Assembly: GCA_937902805.1 (NCBI GenBank) | Contig: CALEMB010000108.1 | Coordinates: 1 to 17,608, forward strand | Direction: 5' to 3' | Length of the DNA: 17,608 nucleotides | Source of the DNA: an uncultured Bacteroidales bacterium | GTDB lineage: Bacteria; Bacteroidota; Bacteroidia; Bacteroidales; F082 | In this document: one piece after another, positions 6,130 to 13,754 of the stretch | How the letters are laid out: each line of letters begins with the position of its first letter | Position numbering within the stretch: the stretch's first letter is position 1 | Notes under the pieces: model-generated | Database searches by the model: none | What the model was told of the DNA's origin: nothing | What the model saw: only the letters and a program-made list of their open reading frames with translations | Translations under genes and position numbers: made by a program

Positions 6130-7464
6130 ATGTTTGAAGGTTTAAGCGAAAAACTGGAACGCTCGTTCAAGATTCTGAAGGGACAAGCGTATATCACCGA
6201 GGTGAATGTGGCCGACACGATGAAGGAAATCCGTCGCGCCCTCTTGGATGCTGACGTGAGCTATAAGATTGCTAAAGATGTTACCAACAATATCAAGGAG
6301 AAAGCCCTTGGACAAGAGATACTTACCTCGGTGAAGCCGGGCGAGATGATGGTCAAGATTGTGCATGACGAGTTGGCCGAACTCATGGGAGGCGATGCCG
6401 TCGATATTAATCTGAAAGGCCAGCCGAGCATCATCCTGATTGCAGGTCTGCAAGGTTCTGGTAAGACCACTTTCTCCGCCAAATTGGCCTCCTATTTGAA
6501 ACGCAAGCGCAGCAAGCAAGTCTTGCTAGTGGCTGGCGACGTATACCGTCCGGCCGCTATCGAGCAGCTGAAGGTCTTGGGTCAACAGGTTGAGGTTGAG
6601 GTGTATAGCGAAGAAGGCAACAAGAACCCTGTGCAGATTGCGCAGAACGCCATCAACCACGCCAAGAGCCAAGGTAAGAACGTTGTTATCATCGATACCG
6701 CTGGTCGTCTGGCTGTCGACGAGGAGATGATGAACGAAATCGCCAACATCAAGGAAGCCGTGCATCCGCATGAGACCTTGTTTGTGGTGGATGCTATGAC
6801 GGGTCAGGATGCCGTGAACACGGCGAAGGCCTTCAACGACCGCCTCGACTTTGACGGTGTGGTGCTGACCAAGTTGGACGGCGACACCCGTGGCGGTGCG
6901 GCCCTCACCATCCGCACGGTGGTGGAGAAGCCCATCAAGTTCGTCGGTATCGGCGAGAAGATGGACGCCTTGGATGTGTTCCACCCCAAGCGCATGGCCG
7001 ACCGTATCCTCGGCATGGGTGATATCGTCTCCCTCGTGGAACGCGCCCAAGAGCAATTCGACGAGGAAGAAGCGCGTAAGTTGCAGAAGAAACTGGCCAA
7101 GAACGAGTTCAACTACAACGACTTCCTGAAGCAGATCCAACAAATCAAGAAGATGGGTAACCTGAAGGACCTCGCCAGCATGATTCCCGGTATGGACAAG
7201 GCATTGAAGGGCGAGGAAATCGACGACGATGCCTTCAAGAGCATCGAGGCCATCATCTATTCGATGACGCCTGCCGAGCGTGAAAACCCGAAGCTGCTGA
7301 ACGGCACGCGCCGCAAGCGCATCGCCGATGGTAGCGGCACCAGCATCGTCGAGGTGAACCGTCTCGTGAAGCAGTTCGAGGAAACCTCGAAGATGATGCG
7401 TATGATGACCACGGGTGGAGGTAAGAAATTGATGCGCATGGCTGGTGCAATGAAACGTAGATAA
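6130..7464 (+). CDS. ffh: Signal recognition particle GTPase Ffh (SRP54)
   Basis: The 444-residue protein is a complete Ffh, which binds signal sequences and 4.5S RNA and delivers ribosome-nascent-chain complexes to FtsY at the inner membrane. In order: the N-terminal helical bundle (1-95), the G domain with G-L-Q-G-S-G-K-T-T (106-114), G-D-V-Y-R-P-A-A (136-143), D-T-A-G-R (189-193) and T-K-L-D-G-D (247-252), then G-M-G-D (295-298), and the methionine-rich M domain to the end (MMRMMTTGGGKKLMRM), which carries the signal-sequence groove and RNA-binding region. Length is typical and no key residue is missing. It has its own -7 element just upstream. The 4.5S RNA gene was not found in the window. 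Confidence 0.98.
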   Translation: MFEGLSEKLERSFKILKGQAYITEVNVADTMKEIRRALLDADVSYKIAKDVTNNIKEKALGQEILTSVKPGEMMVKIVHDELAELMGGDAVDINLKGQPSIILIAGLQGSGKTTFSAKLASYLKRKRSKQVLLVAGDVYRPAAIEQLKVLGQQVEVEVYSEEGNKNPVQIAQNAINHAKSQGKNVVIIDTAGRLAVDEEMMNEIANIKEAVHPHETLFVVDAMTGQDAVNTAKAFNDRLDFDGVVLTKLDGDTRGGAALTIRTVVEKPIKFVGIGEKMDALDVFHPKRMADRILGMGDIVSLVERAQEQFDEEEARKLQKKLAKNEFNYNDFLKQIQQIKKMGNLKDLASMIPGMDKALKGEEIDDDAFKSIEAIIYSMTPAERENPKLLNGTRRKRIADGSGTSIVEVNRLVKQFEETSKMMRMMTTGGGKKLMRMAGAMKRR

Positions 7465-7468
7465 TTTT

Positions 7469-7516
7469 GTAGGGCTGTCACAAGGTTGCTGAGCTTGTCG
7501 AAGTACCGTGGCAGCC
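7469..7516. repeat. Dispersed repeat, copy D2, between ffh and folD
   Basis: This 48-base stretch is the inverse of copy D1 (2040-2096), sharing the 17-mer GTCACAAGGTTGCTGAG at 7477-7493. It also contains TGAGCTTGTCGAAG, which is close to the TGAGCCTGTCGAAG core of copy D3 inside the rhomboid gene. It starts five bases after the ffh stop and takes up most of the 78-base gap to folD. Confidence 0.75.
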
Positions 7517-7542
7517 GCATAAAATGACAAACAACCAACAAT

Positions 7543-8427
7543 ATGGATAACAAAATCATAGACGGCAAGCTGATTGCCGAACAAATCAAGAAAGAAATCG
7601 CCGCCGAGGTGGCCGGCATGATTGACAAAGGCATTGCAGCTCCGCATCTCGCCGCAGTCATCGTGGGCGACGACGGCGCCAGCAAGACCTACGTGGCCTC
7701 CAAGGAGAAAGCCTGCCATTCGGTGGGTATGACCTCGTCGGTGTATCGCCTGCCCGCCAGCACGTCGGAGAAGGAGATGCTCGATATGGTCGAGTTCCTC
7801 AACAACGACCCCGAAATCGACGGCTACATCATCCAACTGCCGCTGCCCAAGCACATTGACGAGAACAAAGTCATCAACGCCATCAATCCCGCCAAGGATG
7901 TGGACGGCTTCACCAGCATCAATGCGGGCCGTATGCAGCTGGGACATCCCTGCTACATTCCCGCCACGCCTAATGGCATCATGGAGCTTATCAAGCGCTC
8001 CGACATTGAAACCGTGGGCAAGAATGTGGTTGTGCTGGGCCGCTCCAACATCGTGGGTACGCCTATGGCCATCCTCATGTCGCGTAAAGGCATCGACTCG
8101 ACCGTCACCTTGTGCCACAGCCGCACGAAGAACCTGCCTGAGATTTGCCGCAATGCCGACATTCTGGTCGCTGCCATCGGCAAGCAAGGATTCGTGACCG
8201 CTGATATGGTGAAGCCTGGAGCGGTCGTCATCGACGTGGGCATCCACCGCATCGACGACCCGACCAGCCCGAAGGGTTACAAGATCATGGGCGATGTGGA
8301 TTACGATGAGGTCTATAAGGTGGCCTCGAAGATTACGCCCGTCCCAGGTGGCGTAGGTCCCATGACCATCGTCTCGTTGCTGCAGAACACGCTGAAGGCC
8401 GCCAAGGGCGAGGTTTACCCGAAATAA
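7543..8427 (+). CDS. folD: Bifunctional methylenetetrahydrofolate dehydrogenase / cyclohydrolase FolD
   Basis: The 294-residue protein interconverts 5,10-methylene-, 5,10-methenyl- and 10-formyl-tetrahydrofolate in the cytoplasm using NADP+ or NAD+. Family signatures are all present: S-K-T-Y-V-A-S-K (47-54, with Tyr50 and the catalytic Lys54), I-I-Q-L-P-L-P (96-102), D-V-D-G (119-122), P-A-T-P-N-G (140-145), the nucleotide-binding G-R-S-N-I-V-G (166-172) and I-T-P-V-P-G-G-V-G-P (264-273). Length is normal. It lies 78 bases downstream of ffh on the same strand, with a dispersed repeat between them, and no -7 element was seen in that gap, so readthrough from ffh is possible. There is a functional link to gcvT at the other end of the window (one-carbon metabolism), though not an operon link. 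Confidence 0.97.
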   Translation: MDNKIIDGKLIAEQIKKEIAAEVAGMIDKGIAAPHLAAVIVGDDGASKTYVASKEKACHSVGMTSSVYRLPASTSEKEMLDMVEFLNNDPEIDGYIIQLPLPKHIDENKVINAINPAKDVDGFTSINAGRMQLGHPCYIPATPNGIMELIKRSDIETVGKNVVVLGRSNIVGTPMAILMSRKGIDSTVTLCHSRTKNLPEICRNADILVAAIGKQGFVTADMVKPGAVVIDVGIHRIDDPTSPKGYKIMGDVDYDEVYKVASKITPVPGGVGPMTIVSLLQNTLKAAKGEVYPK

Positions 8428-8455
8428 GGCTCCATCGGCAGCGTTTTGAATCAAG

Positions 8456-8501
8456 AATGCCGCAGGCTTTGGGATATTTTTCCTTAAAGTCTTGCGGCAT
8501 T
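8456..8501 (+). promoter_or_regulatory. Imperfect hairpin between folD and the peptidase gene
   Basis: AATGCCGCA (8456-8464) pairs with TGCGGCATT (8493-8501). The 28-base loop region contains further partial pairing (CTTTGGGA against TCCTTAAAG). No U-run follows the right arm, so it is a weak terminator candidate. Its right arm overlaps the TTG of the -33 box (8492-8494) of the downstream promoter, so it may be a regulatory site. Confidence 0.5.
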
Positions 8502-8521
8502 TCATATAATGTGTATTTTTG
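8492..8521 (+). promoter_or_regulatory. Bacteroidota-type promoter for the four-gene envelope run
   Basis: TATTTTTG (8514-8521) matches the -7 element TAnnTTTG. A TTG at 8492-8494 lies 19 bases upstream, which is the right spacing for the -33 element. The predicted leader before the ATG at 8580 is about 55 nt. Confidence 0.6.
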
Positions 8522-8579
8522 CAGTTTAAGCGCCTATTCGGGCCACAATGGAAAACAACAACAAATAAATATCACAGAA

Positions 8580-10418
8580 ATGAAAAGATTTGGTTTTTTA
8601 TTACTCGCTTTGATGCTGTCATCGGTGATGATGGCGAAAGACTTTGTAAGAATCTCTTACTCAAACCGTTCCGAGTTGGAAAAGGTGTTCAATGACCCCA
8701 ACCTGACCGTGCATTATTACAACAACACGGAAGTGTTTGCCACGGCAGAGAACTTTGATTCCAATACGATGGTGTTGGTGGATCATCAAGCTTTTGAGAA
8801 CAACGAGGTTTACACCTTAATATATTGTCCCCAAATGGAACAGGAGGCCTGTCTTGGTGAAGGCGAAGCCTTGCTGCGGACAGAGAACTATGTGATTGTC
8901 AAAGGCAGCGCTATGCCCTACAAGAACGACGGAGCGGTGGCCATCTTCAACAAGAAGGCCCGTTTGCCCCGCCTCACCCGTGACTTCCCTGTGGTGACGG
9001 AGGAAAACCCCACCATCCGTGAGATGCTTAACCAGGTGAACATGGATTCACTGGAGGCTACCGTCCAACATTTGCAGGACTATGGTCAGCGTTTGTGGAA
9101 CTCCGAGAATGCATACACGGCTTCCGATTGGATTGCGGACCGTATGCGGGTGCTTGGATTGGAAGTGGAACAGCAGGATTTCTATGCCAGCACCTGGACG
9201 GGAAGCGGCAATGCGGCCCCCAATGTCATCGGCATCCAGCGTGGCACGCTTTATCCCGACACTTATGTGGTGTGCGGTAGCCATTTCGACTCGTTCTCCT
9301 ACCAAGCTATGTATGGTGGAGGTACGGCTCCAGGTGCCGACGATAACGCCACCGGTGTGGCCAGCGTCCTGGAGAGTGCCCGCATCATGACGCAATACGA
9401 GTTTGAATACAGCATCATTTATTGCGCATACGGCTGCGAAGAGATGGGCCTCTATGGCAGTGAAGCTTATGCCGCCCGTTGCGAGGAGCAAGGTATGGAC
9501 ATCATCGGTTATTTCAACAACGACATGAATGGCTATCTCTATGGCGACCAAATCCATATCGACTGCATCTATCCCAATGCGGTGGAGCCTATTGGCACCT
9601 ATTATATGAATATCGGTAGCGTGTATTATCCTGAATTGCCCATCCGCCATGTCAACTTCAACGAGGGCGACAGCGACCATACCTCGTTCAACAATCACGG
9701 TTACATGGGCATTTATCCCTTCGAGGACTATCAGAACTACAGCCCTTACATCCACACACCTAACGACGTGATCGGTACCAGTGTGACGAGTTTCGAGATG
9801 TCGCAGCAGTATTGCCAGATGAATATTGCCTGTCTTGCAGAGATTGCCAACCCAGTGGGAGAGACACCTCAAGTGTCTTGTAATCCAGTTACTAATTTTT
9901 ATGTTGATTATCCTGTGTACAAAGAATTAAGTGAGCTTTATCTGGTTTGGGATGCGCCCGAAGAAGGTTCTACAGGTGAACTGGAACATTTTGACATCTA
10001 TCGCGATAATGTTGTGATTGCCACTGTTGAAAAAGATCCTGACCCTACATATCATTATATCTATATGGATACTATCACAGTTGGTGCTTCGGCAGATTAT
10101 TTCATCATGGCGGTGTATAGCGATGGTTGCGAGGCCGCTTCAGACATTTTGACGGGCCACGGCATCACTGGTATGAATGAAGTGAATGAAACTAGAGTTT
10201 TAGTATACCCAAATCCTGTTGAGAATCAGTTGAATATTAAGACTGAAGGTCTGCAAAGAATCGCCGTTTATAATGCGATGGGTCAGCTGGTGAAGACCGT
10301 CGAAGTGGGTGGACAGGACCAATATGTGATGCAAGTCGATGGTTTTGCGACGGGCTTGTATACGCTGCAGCTGGTCACAGATAAAGGTGTGGTAAGCAAG
10401 AGCGTTCTGGTCAAGTAA
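8580..10418 (+). CDS. Secreted M28-family metallopeptidase with T9SS sorting domain
   Basis: The 612-residue protein has a signal peptide (cleavage near MMA at 16-19), an N-terminal region of ~150 residues without a recognised fold, and an M28 zinc-peptidase domain (about 155-425). All expected metal and catalytic residues are visible: H235 in G-S-H-F-D, D254 in G-A-D-D-N, E287/E288 in G-C-E-E-M-G, D315 in N-N-D-M-N, and H392 in Y-I-H-T-P-N-D. A fibronectin-III-like stretch (about 435-525) and a type-A T9SS C-terminal domain (from V-Y-P-N-P, through G-L-Y-T-L, to S-V-L-V-K) follow. It is therefore predicted to cross the outer membrane by T9SS and be displayed or released as an aminopeptidase or related exopeptidase. 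I chose the ATG at 8580 because the frame extending to 8457 lacks a signal peptide at its front and runs through the promoter. It is the first gene of a four-gene run. Confidence 0.93.
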   Translation: MKRFGFLLLALMLSSVMMAKDFVRISYSNRSELEKVFNDPNLTVHYYNNTEVFATAENFDSNTMVLVDHQAFENNEVYTLIYCPQMEQEACLGEGEALLRTENYVIVKGSAMPYKNDGAVAIFNKKARLPRLTRDFPVVTEENPTIREMLNQVNMDSLEATVQHLQDYGQRLWNSENAYTASDWIADRMRVLGLEVEQQDFYASTWTGSGNAAPNVIGIQRGTLYPDTYVVCGSHFDSFSYQAMYGGGTAPGADDNATGVASVLESARIMTQYEFEYSIIYCAYGCEEMGLYGSEAYAARCEEQGMDIIGYFNNDMNGYLYGDQIHIDCIYPNAVEPIGTYYMNIGSVYYPELPIRHVNFNEGDSDHTSFNNHGYMGIYPFEDYQNYSPYIHTPNDVIGTSVTSFEMSQQYCQMNIACLAEIANPVGETPQVSCNPVTNFYVDYPVYKELSELYLVWDAPEEGSTGELEHFDIYRDNVVIATVEKDPDPTYHYIYMDTITVGASADYFIMAVYSDGCEAASDILTGHGITGMNEVNETRVLVYPNPVENQLNIKTEGLQRIAVYNAMGQLVKTVEVGGQDQYVMQVDGFATGLYTLQLVTDKGVVSKSVLVK

Positions 10419-10441
10419 TCAGTAGCGATTATCCTTCGAAT

Positions 10442-11359
10442 ATGAAGAAAAGTCTCGTCATCGTTATCCTTGCATTCCTTGTGTCGAGCCTATGGGCACA
10501 AGAAAACGGCAAGAATGGGTTCACACCTTTGTATAACCCTAAGTTCTTGTCGGAATTACCGAATGAGGTGAGCGAGACTTCGGGACTTTTCTTCCACAAC
10601 GGTCGCCTTTGGACACACAACGACAGCGGTGGCAAGCCGATATTGTATGCCCTCGACACTGCGACATTCCAAATCGTGCAGAAAATCACCCTTAAAAGTG
10701 TGAGAAACAAAGATTGGGAAGATGTTTGCACCGACGGAGAGAGCGTTTTCGTGGGCGATTTTGGCAACAACAAAGGCAGTCGTAAAAACTTGAAAATCTT
10801 CACTTTCCCATTGTCGGTTATTCCCGATGAAGGGGATGCTTCTGTTGAGGTCGACTCGATTTTGTTCCGTTTTTCCGACCAAACCAGTTTCGCGAAAAGG
10901 AAACATGCGCATGACTTCGACTGCGAGGCTGTTTTTGCCACGGAAGCGTATCTTTATTTGTTCAGCAAAGGCTGGAAGACGGGAACGACACGCTTGTACC
11001 GTCTTCCGAAAACGCCAGGTAATTATGTGGCCGAAGTGGTTAATGGTTTTGATTCGCAAGGCTTGATTACAGGTGCCGACTACGACAGAGAGAACCGGAT
11101 TCTGGTCGTTGTAGGTTACGTGAAATCCCTCTTGAATCCGTTCATGTACCTCATCTTCAACTTCGACGAACATGGCGAAAAGCTGGCGAACCACCGTTTC
11201 GAGATGTCCCAGCTTGTCGGTGCCCAAACCGAAGGCATCTGCTTCTTCGACTATGGCCGATGCTACATCTCGGCAGAGACTTCCCCCACCATGACCACAA
11301 GGGCGTTTGAGGCCGATTTCCGCAAATGGATTGATAAAGAACTGAAAAACAAGAAATAA
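10442..11359 (+). CDS. Exported protein, probable beta-propeller, function unknown
   Basis: The 305-residue protein has a clear signal peptide (MKKSLVIVILAFLVSSLWAQ, cleavage after the A of WAQ). The mature part shows repeated beta segments with W/F-x-x-N-D and D-G-x-x-V-F-V-G-D patterns (SGLFFHNGRLWTHNDSGG, DWEDVCTDGESVFVGDFG, GADYDRENRILVVVGY, AQTEGICFF), which suggest a beta-propeller like those of SdiA-regulated or strictosidine-synthase-type proteins. It has no lipobox and no T9SS domain, so it is probably periplasmic. It starts 24 bases after the peptidase stop, and its stop (TAATG) overlaps the next start by one base, so it is very likely cotranscribed and coupled with the PD40-OmpA gene. 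The fold call is by eye and no enzymatic residues were recognised. Confidence 0.85.
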   Translation: MKKSLVIVILAFLVSSLWAQENGKNGFTPLYNPKFLSELPNEVSETSGLFFHNGRLWTHNDSGGKPILYALDTATFQIVQKITLKSVRNKDWEDVCTDGESVFVGDFGNNKGSRKNLKIFTFPLSVIPDEGDASVEVDSILFRFSDQTSFAKRKHAHDFDCEAVFATEAYLYLFSKGWKTGTTRLYRLPKTPGNYVAEVVNGFDSQGLITGADYDRENRILVVVGYVKSLLNPFMYLIFNFDEHGEKLANHRFEMSQLVGAQTEGICFFDYGRCYISAETSPTMTTRAFEADFRKWIDKELKNKK

Positions 11360-13014
11360 TGAAGCGTTTGGCGTTCATAGCGTTTGCTCTCGTATTGTTG
11401 GCATCCTCGACGTTTGCCCAGCCTTCCAAAAAGGCCGTGAAGGCATTTGAGGCAGCGGAAAAGGCTTTTATGAAGCGCGATTACCATAATGCACAACAGC
11501 AGGTGCTGAAGGCGGTGGTCGAAGACCCCAACTATGCTGAGGCTTGGCTCCTTGAAGGGGAGATAGGCATGGAGACGAAAGACTACGACCTTGCCATCTT
11601 AGGCTACGAGAACGCACTCCGTTCGGACTCGATGGCGTTTCCACCTGCAGCCATCACTTTGGCAAGACTGTACGACAAGCGGGGGGCTTATAAGAAGGAA
11701 AAGACCTTGCTGCAATGGTACCACTCCAGGGCTGGAGGCCATGCTATCAACGATGCTGTGGTCGCTGAGATGCTGGAGCTGGCCACTTTCCGTGATTATG
11801 CCATCAGCCATCCCGTCCTTTTTGCGCCAGAAAGTTTGGGAAGCACAGTCAACTTGGAAGCCGACGAATACGTGAACATGCTTTCGTTTGATGGCAGCCA
11901 GCTGTTGTTTACGCGCAAGATGGATATGGGCAACGGCTTCCAGAAGGAGTTTCTTTTTACCAGCCAGTGGGATGGTGAACAATGGACTGAGCCTCAGCAG
12001 CTTGCCTTCTTTGACTTTCCCGACGACATTGACCCGGGAGCGGCATTCATCTCCGCTGATGGCAAAAAGTTGTATCTGACGGGCTGTGGCTGGTCGCGCG
12101 ACAGCAGCTGCGACCTTTATGTCTCAGAATGGCACGATGGCGCATGGGCGATGCCCCAAAGGCTGAAGGGCAGCATCAACACCAGCAGTTGGGAGTCGCA
12201 GCCTTGTGTGAGTAGCGACGGGCGAGAGTTGTATTTTGTCTCGCGTCGCAACGGCAATGCCGACATTTATTGCAGCCTTCGTAACACTGACGGCAGTTGG
12301 GGCGAACCTCAAAATCTTGGCGCGCCTGTCAACACCAAAGGCACAGAGATGGCGCCTTTCCTGCATCCAGACGGACGCACGCTGTATTTCTCGTCCGACA
12401 AGCACATCGGTATGGGCGGCTTCGACCTGTTCATGAGCCGCAGGGGAGAGGACGGCCAATGGCAAGAGCCTGTTAACCTGGGCTTCCCCATCAACACGCA
12501 AGGCGACGAAATCAACTTCTTCGTGGCGGCGGATGGCAAGACGGCATTCATCTCTTCACAACGAGAAGGAGGTCAGGGTGGCTACGACATCTATACTTTC
12601 GAGCTGCCCGAAGCACTCCGCTCCGACTCGGCCAATTACTTGGCGACGGTGGATGTGGTGGAACTCGCTCCTGGCGATGCTGTGGTCCTGCAAAACATCC
12701 AGTTTGAATACAACAGCTCCGCCTTGACGGAGGATTCCCAGACGGGCATACAGATGTTGACCGATTTCCTGAAGCGCAATCCCGACCTTAAGGTGGAGTT
12801 GGCGGGCCATACTGACAACGTGGGCAGCGAGAGCTACAACAAGAAACTCTCTGCCGATCGTGCCGAGGTGGTGCGCAAGGCGCTGGTTGACAACGGTATA
12901 GAAGAAACAAGATTGACGGCAAAAGGCTATGGCTCCACGAAACCGCTGGCACCCAACGACAGCGAGGAACACCGAGCCATGAACCGTCGCACAGAAATGA
13001 TAATTATGAATTAA
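11359..13014 (+). CDS. TPR-PD40-OmpA envelope protein (PorE-like architecture)
   Basis: The 551-residue protein has a signal peptide (to about FAQ, 19-21), two or three TPR-like helical repeats (about 25-115), five PD40/WD40-like propeller strands with the S-x-D-G-x-x-L-Y-F pattern (about 170-420), and an OmpA C-terminal peptidoglycan-binding domain (about 445-551) carrying N-I-Q-F-E-Y-N, G-H-T-D-N (483-487) and N-R-R-T-E. This order matches PorE (PG1058), a peptidoglycan-tethered component linked to T9SS, and its many Bacteroidota paralogues. Those proteins usually have a carboxypeptidase-regulatory-like domain between propeller and OmpA. Here only its last strand (VDVVELAPG) seems present. 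The mature N-terminus is not a lipobox. Its start overlaps the stop of the upstream gene by one base. It probably scaffolds envelope proteins in the periplasm, but whether it acts in T9SS itself is not shown. Confidence 0.92.
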   Translation: MKRLAFIAFALVLLASSTFAQPSKKAVKAFEAAEKAFMKRDYHNAQQQVLKAVVEDPNYAEAWLLEGEIGMETKDYDLAILGYENALRSDSMAFPPAAITLARLYDKRGAYKKEKTLLQWYHSRAGGHAINDAVVAEMLELATFRDYAISHPVLFAPESLGSTVNLEADEYVNMLSFDGSQLLFTRKMDMGNGFQKEFLFTSQWDGEQWTEPQQLAFFDFPDDIDPGAAFISADGKKLYLTGCGWSRDSSCDLYVSEWHDGAWAMPQRLKGSINTSSWESQPCVSSDGRELYFVSRRNGNADIYCSLRNTDGSWGEPQNLGAPVNTKGTEMAPFLHPDGRTLYFSSDKHIGMGGFDLFMSRRGEDGQWQEPVNLGFPINTQGDEINFFVAADGKTAFISSQREGGQGGYDIYTFELPEALRSDSANYLATVDVVELAPGDAVVLQNIQFEYNSSALTEDSQTGIQMLTDFLKRNPDLKVELAGHTDNVGSESYNKKLSADRAEVVRKALVDNGIEETRLTAKGYGSTKPLAPNDSEEHRAMNRRTEMIIMN

Positions 13015-13025
13015 AATACTTGAAA

Positions 13026-13754
13026 ATGAAACGATTGCTCCCGATTTTGGCTTTGGCCGTCATGATGTCGGCCTGTGCTGACCCCGATGACCCAACGGAA
13101 CCTACTGTGTCGAAATTCTCTATTTTGGGCGACAGTTACTCCGCCTACGATGGCTATGTGGACCCCGAAACCAACGATCCTTGGCCCAGCTATGCCGAAA
13201 TAGGTGTTGTTAGCGTTGAACAGATGTGGTGGTATCAAGTGGCTACGGAGATGGGCTGGACTGTGGAGAAGAACAACTCGTTTTCTGGCGCTTTGGTGTC
13301 CAACTTCGATGGTTTCGAAGATGGGGACTATTATGTCCATCATTCCTTCATCCGTCGTATGGACAATCTGGGCAATCCCGATGTGATTTTCATTTTGGGT
13401 GGCACCAACGACGTTTATAGGGATGCTCCCTTTGGCGACTATGTGTATTCTGATTGGACCGAGGAGCAGCTTTGCTCTTTCCGTCCAGCGTTGGCTTATA
13501 TGTTCTCTAACCTGCAGCGCCTTTATCCTAATGCCCGCATTTATTTCCTGCTTGAGACCGATCCGTGTCCGGGCGGCATCTCGGAGGAGACGCGGCAGAA
13601 CCTCATCGAGTCGTCGCACCGCATTGCCAGTCATTATAATGTGGAATGCATCGATTTGGACATCCACAAAGATTGGTGGCATCCCGATGCCAAAGGTCAG
13701 GACGACATCGCCCGTCAGGTGATAGAGGCGCTTGAAGTGGATTTCAATGTTTGA
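13026..13754 (+). CDS. SGNH/GDSL-hydrolase lipoprotein
   Basis: The 242-residue protein begins with a lipoprotein signal and lipobox M-S-A-C (Cys17). The mature part is an SGNH hydrolase with all four blocks: G-D-S-Y-S (35-39, nucleophile Ser37), N-S-F-S-G (84-88, Gly88), G-G-T-N-D (125-129, Asn128) and D-W-W-H-P-D (216-221, Asp216 and His219). The family covers lipases, esterases and carbohydrate or peptidoglycan deacetylases and acyl-esterases; the substrate is not readable here. I used the ATG at 13026, since a TTG at 13020 would only add two residues. It starts 11 bases after the OmpA-type gene as the last gene of the run, and its 3' end overlaps the convergent rhomboid gene by 11 bases with no terminator between. 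Confidence 0.93.
   Translation: MKRLLPILALAVMMSACADPDDPTEPTVSKFSILGDSYSAYDGYVDPETNDPWPSYAEIGVVSVEQMWWYQVATEMGWTVEKNNSFSGALVSNFDGFEDGDYYVHHSFIRRMDNLGNPDVIFILGGTNDVYRDAPFGDYVYSDWTEEQLCSFRPALAYMFSNLQRLYPNARIYFLLETDPCPGGISEETRQNLIESSHRIASHYNVECIDLDIHKDWWHPDAKGQDDIARQVIEALEVDFNV

Noticed and set aside
6526..8505. A 659-codon open frame on the minus strand across ffh and folD
   Set aside because: It is antisense to two complete, clearly recognisable genes. The translation is rich in His, Val and Asp with no motifs, as expected from a shadow of GC-rich coding sequence.
8457..8579. Forty-one extra N-terminal codons for the M28 peptidase
   Set aside because: They run through the hairpin and promoter region, and a normal signal peptide begins at the ATG at 8580.
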